Part shown: positions 37,728 through 45,769 of the stretch, one piece after another
How positions within the stretch are numbered: the first letter of the stretch is position 1
How the letters are laid out: each line of letters begins with the position of its first letter
NCBI RefSeq assembly: GCF_011007365.1
Contig: NZ_WFKM01000009.1
Coordinates: forward strand, 1-64,000
Length of the DNA stretch: 64,000 nt
Origin: Sphingobacterium sp. xlx-96
GTDB taxonomy: Bacteria; Bacteroidota; Bacteroidia; Sphingobacteriales; Sphingobacteriaceae
Reading direction: 5' to 3'
Program-made: the position numbers and the translations under genes
Notes under the pieces: generated by a model
What the model was told of the DNA's origin: nothing
Databases searched by the model: none
Seen by the model: only the letters and a program-made list of their open reading frames with translations

Positions 37728-37773
37728 AACTATTTTCTCTTCCGTAGGGATTCTGGCCTTCGCCGTTGCCATT

Positions 37774-37941
37774 TATAGGAGAAGAGAAAAATTATTGACC
37801 TTACTTTTTTGTTTTACGCTTTTATTTATAGGTTGCCAAAAAGAGTAGGAAAAAATTTATCAAAGCCGCAAGATAGATAAGGCGCGGGCATTCTCGATGA
37901 ATAAATCTGATAGCTTCATCACAAATAAAAGACAAATTTAA
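37774..37941 (+). pseudogene. small lipoprotein relic
   Basis: The plus frame reads 'EKLLTLLFCFTLLFIGCQKE', a clear lipoprotein signal. TAG at 37846 follows, then 'EKIYQSRKIDKARAFSMNKS' to a stop at 37941. The start codon is missing where the 1.55-kb repeat ends (37772), so the repeat junction seems to have removed it. Confidence 0.5.
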
Positions 37942-37945
37942 ATAG

Positions 37946-38415
37946 ATGAAAAAAAGAGCGATCGTTATAACAGTTTTTGTGTTTCTGGTTGTTGTCAATC
38001 TTCCTGTTATTAATACAGAGATCTTAAGAAAGGTAGATAGTAATCATTTCCGTTATTCCAATGCGGACGCTTCATTCACCTATGTACAATATTTGGATAT
38101 ACTACAACCTTGGATCAGTGAATGGACTGTAAAAGGATTTATTTCTGATCAACATCCGTCGGAAGAGAATAAAGAGCTTTTTCGAATCTATCGGATCAAT
38201 ATTTTTGCATGCTTATGATAATATTTCATGTGCTTTTGGTGCATGCTATAGCTCTGGTCAGAGGGTGTGATAACAAGAGTTACATAGAAGAGCGAGAAAA
38301 CATATCTATAGTTTTTCCGAGCGAGGACGCTCGCGCGAGCGGCGGGAGCAGGGCGACGTGGGGCAGGTATTCGCTTGGAGAGATGGAGATTTTGTGTTCA
38401 CTGGAGAAGGTATAG
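37946..38415 (+). pseudogene. frameshifted small membrane protein gene
   Basis: ATG 37946 opens 'MKKRAIVITVFVFLVVVNLP', a hydrophobic N-terminus, then 'HPSEENKELFRIYRINIFA', ending at 38218. The +1 frame then continues with protein-like sequence ('CDNKSYIEERENISIVFPSE') to 38415, which suggests one gene with a frameshift near 38200. Family not recognised. The preceding small lipoprotein relic was probably its operon partner. Confidence 0.4.
38319..38360. repeat. GC-rich palindromic patch
   Basis: GAGCG...CGCTC (38319-38332) overlaps the perfect palindrome GCTCGCGCGAGC (38329-38340) and a GC-rich stretch follows. It stands out from the AT-rich surroundings. It lies 124 bp before the sulfatase start. 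Confidence 0.5.
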
Positions 38416-38483
38416 AAGTCACGTTCTCACTTATTTATGAAAAAATATTGCTAATATTTAATTTTAACGATAAATTTGACTAT

Positions 38484-39794
38484 ATGAAAAAATATATCGT
38501 GCTATTTTTTATGATGCTCACCTTCGGCAGTGCATTCTGTCAGCGCGTACCAGTCAATATTAAGCCTAACATTATCATTGTTTTTACGGATGATCAAGGG
38601 TATGCAGACTTGGGCTGTTATGGTGCCAAAGGTTTTACCACCCCCAATATCGACCAGTTGGCGAGTAATGGCATCAGGTTTACCGATTTTTATGTACCGG
38701 CTCCTGTATGTACTCCGTCTAGAGCAGGACTTATGACTGGTCAATATCCAAAGAGGAATGATTTGCATGAAGGGGTTATTTGCCCTTATTCGGAAAATGG
38801 GCTCTCACCCGAGGCTTACACTATCGCTGAGATGTTAAAAGACAATGGGTATGAAACCTCATGTATCGGGAAATGGCATCTGGGGCATAAGGAAGAATTT
38901 ATGCCGAACAATCAAGGTTTCGACGAGTTTTATGGGGTACCCTATTCTAATGATATGGATCGGCATTACTACGGGCATAATAATTTCCAGTCACCTCCAC
39001 TTCCATTTTATCGGAATAAAGAGGTTTTGGAAAGTGGTCCCGATCAGGATTATTTAACCCAAAGATATACAGAAGAGGCTGTTCGCCAGATACGTAATAG
39101 AGGTGCTGACCGTCCTTTTTTTATGTATATAGCACATAATATGCCGCACACCCCACTCCATGCTTCACCCGAATTTAGAGGGAAAAGCGAATTGGGGCTG
39201 TACGGCGATGTTATTATGGAGTTGGATTGGAGTGTCGGTGAAATTGTCAAGACGTTGAAAGAGGAAGGGATCTATGACAACACCATTTTTATATTTACCT
39301 CTGATAATGGGCCTAAGAAAGGTTCAGCTCTGCCATTAAGAGGAATGAAAGCCCAAACATGGGAGGGAGGTCAACGTGTTCCTGGTATTATTACATGGCC
39401 AGCGAAGATTCCAGAGGGGATAGTAAATGACCAAATGGTCAGTACTCTTGACTTGTTCCCTACACTTGCTAAAATTGCAGGTGCGAGACTATCCCGAAAT
39501 CTTGAACTGGATGGCTTGGACATCACGGATTTTCTGTTAAATCCAGCTATTGAAACTCTTCCAGACCGGCCATTCTACTTTTTTGCCACGAATGGAGAAC
39601 TCGAATCGGTTCGCTATGGCAAATGGAAGCTCCATATAAAAAAGTCTCTAGGATGGAATAAAGCGAAAGAAGGAGATTTTACACCGGCGCTGTACAACCT
39701 GGAACTCGATATACAAGAAAAGAACAATCTCGTTGGAGAATATCCCGAAGTGGTGAATGAACTTACAGCTCTTATTAAAAATGTTGGATTTTAA
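38484..39794 (+). CDS. secreted S1-family sulfatase
   Basis: The protein has 436 residues from ATG 38484, which opens on a signal peptide (MKKYIVLFFMMLTFGSAFCQ). The metal site 'IIVFTDDQGYADLGCYG' and the S1 signature 'CTPSRAGLMTGQYPKR' are present. Cys76 of CTPSR is the residue converted to formylglycine. 'SCIGKWHLGHKEEF' holds further active-site residues (Lys, His) and 'IFIFTSDNGP' the last metal Asp/Asn. It removes sulfate esters from a glycan in the periplasm. It may belong functionally to the SusCD operon at 30188 from which the DUF4143 unit separates it. Confidence 0.93.
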   Translation: MKKYIVLFFMMLTFGSAFCQRVPVNIKPNIIIVFTDDQGYADLGCYGAKGFTTPNIDQLASNGIRFTDFYVPAPVCTPSRAGLMTGQYPKRNDLHEGVICPYSENGLSPEAYTIAEMLKDNGYETSCIGKWHLGHKEEFMPNNQGFDEFYGVPYSNDMDRHYYGHNNFQSPPLPFYRNKEVLESGPDQDYLTQRYTEEAVRQIRNRGADRPFFMYIAHNMPHTPLHASPEFRGKSELGLYGDVIMELDWSVGEIVKTLKEEGIYDNTIFIFTSDNGPKKGSALPLRGMKAQTWEGGQRVPGIITWPAKIPEGIVNDQMVSTLDLFPTLAKIAGARLSRNLELDGLDITDFLLNPAIETLPDRPFYFFATNGELESVRYGKWKLHIKKSLGWNKAKEGDFTPALYNLELDIQEKNNLVGEYPEVVNELTALIKNVGF

Positions 39795-39814
39795 ATTTTT
39801 CAGGCGTATTTCGT

Positions 39815-40249
39815 TTACATACCTTTTCGCCAGCTGTAATAGTAGCCTACAAAGGCTGCCCCTAGCAAAGCAATCCAATAAATATACCCGGGGAGCTGAT
39901 GCGTTCGAGTCGTTTTTTGCTCCATTTTAGACGCATGCTGTTGACTGGCCGTGCTATCTCTCTTGCTGACATGAGCTTGCACCTCCCTTTTATGTGCCGA
40001 CTGCTCCTCCGTATATAGCCAGCCGCCCCATGCCCAAAGGCCCTTCTCGGGGTGAAAGTAAAAAACGGAATCACTTGCAAAGTGCCAGTACCGCTTGGTA
40101 CTATCCTGCTGTATACGGTATAGCCATTCCCGCGATTCCGAAATACCGGCCTGCTGCGTGGTCTGTTGATGCGCCAGTCGATGCTTGCTTGTACGGCAGG
40201 CGATGATGATGGTGAGGGGGAGGAGACTGAAGATGGTGGAGTTTTTCAT
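39815..40249 (-). CDS. lipoprotein with C-terminal membrane anchor (u-spanin-like architecture)
   Basis: The protein has 144 residues from ATG 40249, just after the stop of the upstream CHAP gene. The N-terminus MKNSTIFSLLPLTIIIAC is a lipoprotein signal (I-I-A-C lipobox). A polar middle ('YWHFASDSVFYFHPEKGLW', then a Gln/Lys-rich part) leads to a C-terminal membrane span 'GYIYWIALLGAAFVGYYYSW' and a basic end (RKGM). Anchoring in both membranes is the layout of a unimolecular spanin of phage lysis. It could also be part of an envelope-spanning secretion apparatus. No family was recognised by sequence. Confidence 0.6.
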   Translation of the reverse strand: MKNSTIFSLLPLTIIIACRTSKHRLAHQQTTQQAGISESREWLYRIQQDSTKRYWHFASDSVFYFHPEKGLWAWGGWLYTEEQSAHKREVQAHVSKRDSTASQQHASKMEQKTTRTHQLPGYIYWIALLGAAFVGYYYSWRKGM

Positions 40250-40251
40250 GG

Positions 40252-40992
40252 TTAACTTGTCCAATCTGCTAAGGCATGTACCGTGTGGAAGTGTCTGCGT
40301 CGGGATTCTACCCGGTTGTTGCTATTACCTTCGATGCTGATCAGGTAGTTATTAGATATTTCTTTGACCAATCCTACGTGGTTGATGCGTTTAGCCTTGG
40401 CGCCGTATATACCGAATATGCTAGCTTTGGAGATAAAATCGCGAATATGCGAATTCGAAAATTTGTTTTGCTTCCAATACACCCGAGCCTTTGGAAATAG
40501 TGCCGGGCTCCAGGGATTGCGGGGCTGTGATAACCCCGCTTGTCCATAACACCATGACACGAAACTTGCGCACCAGTCGTAGCCTTTGCCCAGGTCGGTG
40601 TAGCGGAGGTATTCTTCCACGCGCTTTCCGTCGTTGTTGCCAGTAGCTTCTTTTACGCCTACCTCGGCAGAAGCAATCTTAATGATATTGATTCTGTCCT
40701 CCATGCCAGAAAGCGTATCTTCTACGCCACTCAAGCCGTGGCAGGGCTTTTCCTTTTTTCCGGAAAAAGGAAACAAAAGCTCGTCGCTGGATATTTCTAA
40801 AACAACGGATTGTGCATCCACCTTCAAATTTTTAAAAATATCAAAGGCGGCATTTTTCACCATCGTACAGATAGAACGACTGACACGGGCTGAATAAATC
40901 GGCCTAGATTTTAAAACACTACTTCCACAGCCATTATCACTGCATACAACAGTAAGAAGAAGACCGAAAAATAAAGAATACATTGTTGCCAT
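40252..40992 (-). CDS. CHAP-type peptidoglycan amidase/endopeptidase (TIGR02594-like)
   Basis: The protein has 246 residues; ATG 40983 is an alternative start. After a hydrophobic N-terminus (1-20) the catalytic domain spans about 105-246. It opens with 'IIKIASAEVGVKEATGNNDG' and has 'YDWCASFVSWCYGQAGL' with the nucleophile Cys in WCA, then 'RINHVGLVKEISNNYLISIEGNS' with the catalytic His in NHVG. This matches the TIGR02594 CHAP family, cell-wall hydrolases found in phage and secretion loci. It overlaps the upstream membrane protein gene by 82 bp and is 2 bp from the spanin-like gene. Confidence 0.8.
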   Translation of the reverse strand: MATMYSLFFGLLLTVVCSDNGCGSSVLKSRPIYSARVSRSICTMVKNAAFDIFKNLKVDAQSVVLEISSDELLFPFSGKKEKPCHGLSGVEDTLSGMEDRINIIKIASAEVGVKEATGNNDGKRVEEYLRYTDLGKGYDWCASFVSWCYGQAGLSQPRNPWSPALFPKARVYWKQNKFSNSHIRDFISKASIFGIYGAKAKRINHVGLVKEISNNYLISIEGNSNNRVESRRRHFHTVHALADWTS

Positions 40993-41294
40993 GAGGATAG
41001 TTGGTTAAAGTGATAATCAAACTGTTTACGGAACGATTGAAAAGGATGCCACAGCAGCTCCTGCAGCCATATGCTGATATAGACAGCAAGCCAGCCGACC
41101 AGCAGTCCGAAGGCCGCAACAGTAAGTGTTCCGAAATCTAAGATACCGATAGCAGGATCGAGCAGCTGCAATACGGTAGATACCATGATCCAGCCGATGA
41201 CCAGCGCCAGAAAGCCAAAGAATAGCTTTTCTTTTATAGAGAGTTGTCCCTGCCAGCCCTGGGCCAGCCACAAAGGGCGAGTTGTTGTTGTCAT
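40911..41294 (-). CDS. small three-span membrane protein (holin-like)
   Basis: The protein has 127 residues from ATG 41294 (MTTTTRPLWLAQGW). Hydrophobic spans are 'LFFGFLALVIGWIMVSTVLQ', 'TLTVAAFGLLVGWLAVYISI' and 'CILYFSVFFLLLYAVIMAVE'. Size and position directly before a cell-wall hydrolase fit a holin. No holin family motif is recognisable and a secretion-system membrane component is equally possible. It follows the tail of a decayed gene by 25 bp. Confidence 0.5.
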   Translation of the reverse strand: MTTTTRPLWLAQGWQGQLSIKEKLFFGFLALVIGWIMVSTVLQLLDPAIGILDFGTLTVAAFGLLVGWLAVYISIWLQELLWHPFQSFRKQFDYHFNQLSSWQQCILYFSVFFLLLYAVIMAVEVVF

Positions 41295-41319
41295 GTTATG
41301 TAGTAAAAATGTTAGCGGA

Positions 41320-41649
41320 TTAGAACAGTCCCAAATAGAGGCTGTTGGAGAAGGCCTTTTGCTCCTTGTCGTGTACAATCAGGTAGAGATGTACCGGCAG
41401 TTCTTCCATACCATCGGGGAGCTCCATCTGTAGCTGCCATCATCCTCGGTGGCTTTATCATTGATTTGGTAGCTCTTGCATCCGCAGGGGCTATTCTTTA
41501 CGCCCCCCTCCTCTTCCACAGGTGGCACCAGATCTATTAAAGGGTGTTACGGTACGCAGTCACTCCATTTTTGCCAGCCTTCTCAGCCAAGCTATCCATT
41601 CTGGAAAAAATAAACCATTTCTTGTGCAGATCTTTCAGTGAGGTCTCAA
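41320..41649 (-). pseudogene. decayed 3' region of a gene heading the lysis-like cassette
   Basis: With about two frameshifts the minus strand reads 'LENDGKVIETSLKDLHKKWF', 'AEKAGKNGVTAYRNT', 'LVPPVEEEGGVKNSPCGCKS', 'DDGSY', then 'MELPDGMEELPVHLYLIVHD' and an end 'SNSLYLGLF' at 41320. The upstream part is replaced by the DUF4143 gene. The final 110 bp are unique; the rest is shared with copy 1. Family not recognised; position suggests a structural gene before the holin-like gene. Confidence 0.5.
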
Positions 41650-42813
41650 TTACTTTACCGTCATTTTCCAGGGTAATACCTGTACACCACTACGTATCAG
41701 GCTTTCTTCACCACCATAGATCAAATGAGGTATTACGATTTGAGGCTCGGCCAATTCTGCGAAATGCTTTAAGTTTTTAAATAAGGGAGCGCTTATTGTT
41801 TGAGTGGATTTTATCTCATACACGTCAAATCCATGGGCATTCTTGAGCAAGAGGTCAAGCTCTATTCCGTTATGATCCTGCCAAAAATAATATTGAAGAT
41901 GCTGATAGCTGTTTTCATTAAATTTTTGAAAATTGGCAATTACAAAATTTTCAAAGATATTACCTTTGAATCTATTCGTTGCCAATTCCTCCTGCTCTCT
42001 GATTTGTAGTAAATGAGTCAGTAGACCGGTGTCATAAAAATAGAGTTTAGGAGTTTTTACCAAACGTTTATTAAAATTCTCATGATAGGGATAGAGCTGA
42101 AAAACAACATAACTGCTTTCTAAAATGGACAACCAAGATTTTGCAGTAGGCTGCGAAATATTACACGCATTGGCCATCGCTGTAAGGTTTAATAGTTGCC
42201 CTGCCCGTGCCGCACACAGCCCTAGAAATGTTCTAAAACTATTTAAATCACGAATATTGATCAGTTCGGTGACGTCTTTTTCGATATAAGTATGGATATA
42301 GTTGGCGTAAAAATCTGTTGGATTAATGCCTCGATGGTAGATCGCGGGGTAGCCTCCTTTTATACAAGCTTCTAGATAATTGTCGGCCAATTTTCCCGCC
42401 TGCTCTAATTCATGGGTGTCCAAGGGTAATAAGCGAAATAGAGCTACCCGTCCAGCCAAGGATTGTGTAATATGTTTGAGCAAATGAAAATTTTGAGAAC
42501 CTGAGAGGATATATTGCCCCATCTCGCCGGATTCGTCTACAGCTGTCTGCAGATAGGAAAACAATTCAGGTGCCCGCTGTACTTCGTCTAAAATCACCGG
42601 ACCTGCATATTGTTGGAGAAAACCATTTGGATCTTCCGTGGCAAACGAACGATTGTCAGGGTTTTCAAGAGACACGTATGCATAATCGGGGAAAAGGATT
42701 TTAAGTAGAGTGGTTTTTCCTGATTGTCTCGGACCTGTTACCGCTAGAATAGGGTATTGATCTATTCGCTTCTTAATCTCCTCCGCTAACGTTCTTGTTA
42801 TCCATTCTGACAT
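41650..42813 (-). CDS. AAA ATPase with DUF4143 (copy 2)
   Basis: The protein has 387 residues from ATG 42813, the start homologous to copy 1; an in-frame ATG lies 12 bp further upstream. It has the same Walker A (GPRQSGKTT), Walker B (VILDEVQR) and DUF4143 blocks as the protein at 36440. Differences are scattered conservative changes (for example VQRA for VQRV, YIEK for YVEK, AHGFD for TRGFD) and no indels, so both copies look functional. Function unknown. Confidence 0.92.
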   Translation of the reverse strand: MSEWITRTLAEEIKKRIDQYPILAVTGPRQSGKTTLLKILFPDYAYVSLENPDNRSFATEDPNGFLQQYAGPVILDEVQRAPELFSYLQTAVDESGEMGQYILSGSQNFHLLKHITQSLAGRVALFRLLPLDTHELEQAGKLADNYLEACIKGGYPAIYHRGINPTDFYANYIHTYIEKDVTELINIRDLNSFRTFLGLCAARAGQLLNLTAMANACNISQPTAKSWLSILESSYVVFQLYPYHENFNKRLVKTPKLYFYDTGLLTHLLQIREQEELATNRFKGNIFENFVIANFQKFNENSYQHLQYYFWQDHNGIELDLLLKNAHGFDVYEIKSTQTISAPLFKNLKHFAELAEPQIVIPHLIYGGEESLIRSGVQVLPWKMTVK

Positions 42814-42849
42814 ATTAACCTCCATTATTTAAGTCAAATATAACGATTA

Positions 42850-42937
42850 ACTTTGGAATATCTGATGTTAAACTTTGGATTATCTGATGTTAAACTTTGA
42901 AATATCTGATATTAAACTTTGGATTATCTGATGTTAA
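42850..42937. repeat. four 22-bp tandem repeats upstream of DUF4143 copy 2
   Basis: Four units in exact register (42850, 42872, 42894, 42916) follow ACTTTGGATTATCTGATGTT plus AA. Units 2 and 4 are identical and units 1 and 3 differ at one to three positions. The array begins 37 bp from the ATPase start, on its promoter side. There are no spacers, so it is not a CRISPR. Confidence 0.9.
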
Positions 42938-42981
42938 ACTATTTTCTCTTCCGTAGGGATTCTGGCCTTCGCCGTTGCCAT

Positions 42982-43038
42982 AGTTTATAATTCTCCCTTA
43001 TTTTTTATCTCCTTTTGTTTTTCTTCTGGAGGTGGCTA
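42982..43038. repeat. interspersed repeat a, copy 1
   Basis: This 57-bp stretch in the gap between the DUF4143 and DUF1016 genes shares AGTTTATAATT, CTCCTTTTG and TTCTTCTGG with 44152-44209, and its second half with 52763-52811. On the minus strand it encodes a tail-like peptide (PPPEEKQKEIKNKGEL, then stop). Confidence 0.6.
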
Positions 43039-43111
43039 TTATTTATATCGCTTCGTTTTCTTCCTCTTGTTTCAAGCCGACCACAGTAGAAGAGCCTGCT
43101 CTTATTATCAT

Positions 43112-44134
43112 TTAGTCCTCCTTTCCATACGGAACACCTTGCTCACGTAATAAATTTTTCTCCCGTTCTATTTCTGCTACGAGTTCATCTTCCGAAGGTA
43201 AGTACATCATATACTTCGTAGCAAAGAGCTGTTGACTGTCGTTCATTACAGAGTATTTTACTACAGTTTCACTTTTTTCGGTACACAATATTATTCCTAT
43301 TGTTGGATTGTCACCCTCTGGTTTTTTGAGGTCATCAAATAGCCTTCTATACATATCCATCTGTCCAATATCTTGATGTGTAAGTTTTCCGACCTTGAGG
43401 TCTATCAGTACAAAGCTCTTCAGCAGGTAGTTGTAAAACACCAGATCTATGTAGAAGTGCTCTAGTTCGGTGCTGACGCTATATTGTCTACCTACAAATG
43501 AGAAACCTTTACCCAGTTCCAACAAAAACTGTTGAAGATTCTGAATGAGTGCCGATTCCACATTCTTCTCTGACGTGTTTTTCGATTGAGGGATATTTAA
43601 AATCTCAAATACATATGGATCTTTGATAAAGTCTTCCGGACGGTTTTTCTCCTGTTCTATACTGATCTGTAGCCCTATCTTTTTATCCTTTGAAGAAAGC
43701 AATCTTTCATAATATAAAGAATTTATATTTCGCTCCAGGCTTCTGGTACTCCAGTTTTGTTCTTCTGCTTCGCGAATATAATATTCTCTGGCACGTTCGT
43801 TTTCCACGCGCATTATTGTGCGATGATGCGTCCAACTCAATTTGCTACGCAGTGCGTAGCATTTTTGAATATCGGGGTACGTTAAGTAAAACTGTCTGAA
43901 GTTCCGTAAGTTAGCGGGAGAGAATCCGCTTCCGAATTTTTTGGACAATCCTTTAGATAGAATCTTTAGAAGAGAGTCGCCATAACCAGCCTTTGATTTG
44001 CCTTGTTGTTCGTCTTCTACAATCCTTTGACCTATCAGCCAGTATGATTCAACCATAAAGGTGTTGATCACATGATAGGCTTTTTGACGACCGTTTTCTA
44101 TAATGTTGATTATATCTGAGACTATAGATTCCAT
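43112..44134 (-). CDS. DUF1016 (YhcG-like) PDDEXK nuclease-family protein
   Basis: The protein has 340 residues, normal for the family. The N-terminal helical part has 'IENGRQKAYHVINTFMVESY', 'WLIGQRIVEDEQQGKSKAGY' and 'FGSGFSPANLRNFRQFY'. The C-terminal PDDEXK domain has 'LELGKGFSFVGRQYSVSTEL', 'HFYIDLVFYNYLLKSFVLID', 'LKVGKL' (D...D-x-K) and 'GDNPTIGIILCTEKSETVV'. DUF1016 proteins are common accessory nucleases, often near restriction or mobile elements. It stands alone here between decayed tails. Confidence 0.93.
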   Translation of the reverse strand: MESIVSDIINIIENGRQKAYHVINTFMVESYWLIGQRIVEDEQQGKSKAGYGDSLLKILSKGLSKKFGSGFSPANLRNFRQFYLTYPDIQKCYALRSKLSWTHHRTIMRVENERAREYYIREAEEQNWSTRSLERNINSLYYERLLSSKDKKIGLQISIEQEKNRPEDFIKDPYVFEILNIPQSKNTSEKNVESALIQNLQQFLLELGKGFSFVGRQYSVSTELEHFYIDLVFYNYLLKSFVLIDLKVGKLTHQDIGQMDMYRRLFDDLKKPEGDNPTIGIILCTEKSETVVKYSVMNDSQQLFATKYMMYLPSEDELVAEIEREKNLLREQGVPYGKED

Positions 44135-44151
44135 CGTTGCTTAGTGCTTTT

Positions 44152-44209
44152 AGTTTATAATTGTCCTTACTTTTTAACCTCTTTTGGCTTTCTTCTAGGT
44201 TTGGTCTGT
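44152..44209. repeat. interspersed repeat a, copy 2
   Basis: It aligns with 42982-43038 over about 57 bp at roughly 70 percent by eye. It lies in the gap between the DUF1016 gene and the AlbA_2/HATPase gene. Confidence 0.6.
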
Positions 44210-44262
44210 TTATTCCGTTGGTTTGTTTTCTTCTGGGGAAGGCTGTTGTTATTTGATACGTA

Positions 44263-45432
44263 TCAATCAAGAATCTGCCAATAGCCTCCTCTTGCTGACC
44301 CCACGCGGTTTATTTTTTTAATATCTCGTAGTTTCTTTAGATTCTTTTGTATGTTTGTTTCGTTAATACCTACAATTGTCGATAATTCTGGAATAGTGAT
44401 TCTTGGGTTTATTTTCATAGCTTCCAAGATAGCTTGTTGATTGATAGAAAACCGATCCCCCTCTTTAATTACTGTAGAGGTCTTCTGATCAGTATAGCCC
44501 AATTGTGCGTGAAAACCGTTAGAGATTTCTTCTACTATTAATTTCATGGTAGGGTATGTCGAAATCTCATTTCGTACACGAAGAAATCCACTGCCATACT
44601 TTTCAATATCCCCCGTCAAATAGAATGCTTCTGCAATTAGTTTGTTTATAGAATAGGCTCTGTAATTGTCATATTGAAGGTCATCAACGGTCAAATCCCC
44701 CATTAGTTTGCCAGGATTGAAAAAGGAAATATAATTGTCAAATATTTTAATTTGGACATCGATAGGGCTTCTGTAGTCTCTGTGAATGATACAATTGAGT
44801 GTTATCTCGCGTATAGCGGCCAAGGGGTATTCAAATATCTCGGTTCGCTGTGTGGTTTTTCCCGTAATTTCAAAAGCCACTTTAATCTGCGCTATAATAT
44901 ATTGCATAATATCATCGACCGCCTGAAATAAAGCTGCGTTAAACATGCGGTCATCTATAATAAAAGTAAATGTTTTGAACCTCCCTAGGTGTATGTTGTA
45001 GCCGATATTCCCTTTTCCGAATAATAACCAAGCAGCATTGGTAATTTCATTTCCATTGATAAGTTTAAGTTTTTCAAGACTACTTTTCACATCAGAGAGT
45101 AAATGAAACCTGCCCGTAGTATTTACTTTGTCGATAAACTTTTCTACCCAATGCATATCTAAATCATCCAGTGTCTTGCCGTACGCAGGATAAGAATCCC
45201 ATGAAAGTTGAAGCGACTGCAAGCTTAAATCAGAAATTTGAGTCGGAGATAAAATGTGATTAGAATTGTTGAGTCTCTTATAGTATCGGCCTTTGAATGC
45301 AACCGGTTTAATAGGGAATTCAGATATGGTTAGTTCCCCGATATTAACACCTTCGACTTCAATGATATTTACATCAGGTATGATACTAGGTTGAGTTTTA
45401 TTTTTGACCTCCCTTTCAGTTTTATTATGTCA
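44263..45432 (-). pseudogene. N-truncated AlbA_2/HATPase_c_4 regulator
   Basis: The frame is open from an upstream stop near 45433 to 44263. It enters mid-way through an AlbA_2 domain ('IIPDVNIIEVEGVNIGELTI', 'FPIKPVAFKGRYYKRLNNSN'). It goes on through the HATPase_c_4 part ('YPLAAIREITLNCIIHRDYR', 'ISFFNPGKLMG', 'IEKYGSGFLRVRNEI') to a winged helix ('ITIPELSTIVGINETNIQKN', 'GGYWQILD'). The first 90 or so residues of AlbA_2 are missing and no ATG fits; translation from TTG 45222 would give 319 residues. It is probably inactive. Confidence 0.75.
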
Positions 45433-45640
45433 CCATTTTTCTGGGAGTATCTGTTTTTAAGGACATCAAGAGCTTTCCTATCTGTTGGTGATCAAAAGGA
45501 ATCATGAAAGCTTTTTCATACCGTTTGGCAGGTCTATGGCTGCGATGCTGCTGTAGTAGATCCTGATTTCGGAGGCAATAATTTGATGACTGAGCGATTC
45601 GATGGTCTGCTGTCGCTCGCTAAAATAGGAGAGTGCTATA
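45425..45640 (-). pseudogene. NTF2/SnoaL-like gene fragment, copy 1, plus an unrecognised tail
   Basis: The minus strand reads 'ALSYFSERQQTIESLSHQII', then 'YYSSIAAIDLPNGMKK', ending at 45502. It is about 80 percent identical at DNA level to 51088-51212. From the junction a different frame ('KAFMIPFDHQQIGKLLMSLK') runs to a stop at 45425, so two gene remnants are joined here. No complete gene remains. Confidence 0.5.
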
Positions 45641-45734
45641 ATAAACTGTGGACACACCACCCTAAGAGAGAGGCGATAGCAAGCTTAGGGTAATGACCAC
45701 CGGTAGAGACGTAAGACAGACGCCCGTGTAAAAA

Positions 45735-45769
45735 AAACAAAGCAGCATTTGTTGAATGCTGCTTTGTTT
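45735..45769 (-). terminator. rho-independent terminator of the HIRAN gene
   Basis: A perfect 15-bp stem (45735-45749 with 45755-45769) has a 5-nt loop. It is followed on the minus strand by a run of T and overlaps the stop codon of the gene ending at 45768. Confidence 0.85.

Larger units (their letters stand above)
36221..37772. repeat. 1.55-kb direct repeat, copy 1 (DUF4143 unit)
   Basis: This segment aligns with 41431-42981 at a constant offset of 5210 bp through the coding part; one base of length difference lies in the tandem-repeat zone. Divergence is only a few percent by eye. It contains the DUF4143 gene, about 220 bp of a decayed gene on its 3' side and a degenerate 22-bp tandem array on its 5' side. 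No terminal inverted repeats or transposase gene are visible. Confidence 0.9.
41431..42981. repeat. 1.55-kb direct repeat, copy 2 (DUF4143 unit)
   Basis: This is the counterpart of 36221-37772. Its left end is continuous with the natural 3' end of the decayed gene at 41320, so this is the older location. Direct orientation means recombination between the copies could delete the 5.2 kb that include the sulfatase gene. Confidence 0.9.

Noticed and set aside
42850..42937. CRISPR-like short repeats
   Set aside because: The 22-bp units are strictly tandem with no spacers and no cas genes are nearby.
36221..42981. Insertion sequence or transposon ends around the DUF4143 copies
   Set aside because: No terminal inverted repeats, target duplications or transposase-like protein are visible; it is listed as a duplication only.
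44049..44270. 73-residue minus-strand frame between the DUF1016 and AlbA_2 genes
   Set aside because: It overlaps the DUF1016 start and corresponds to interspersed repeat a rather than a gene.
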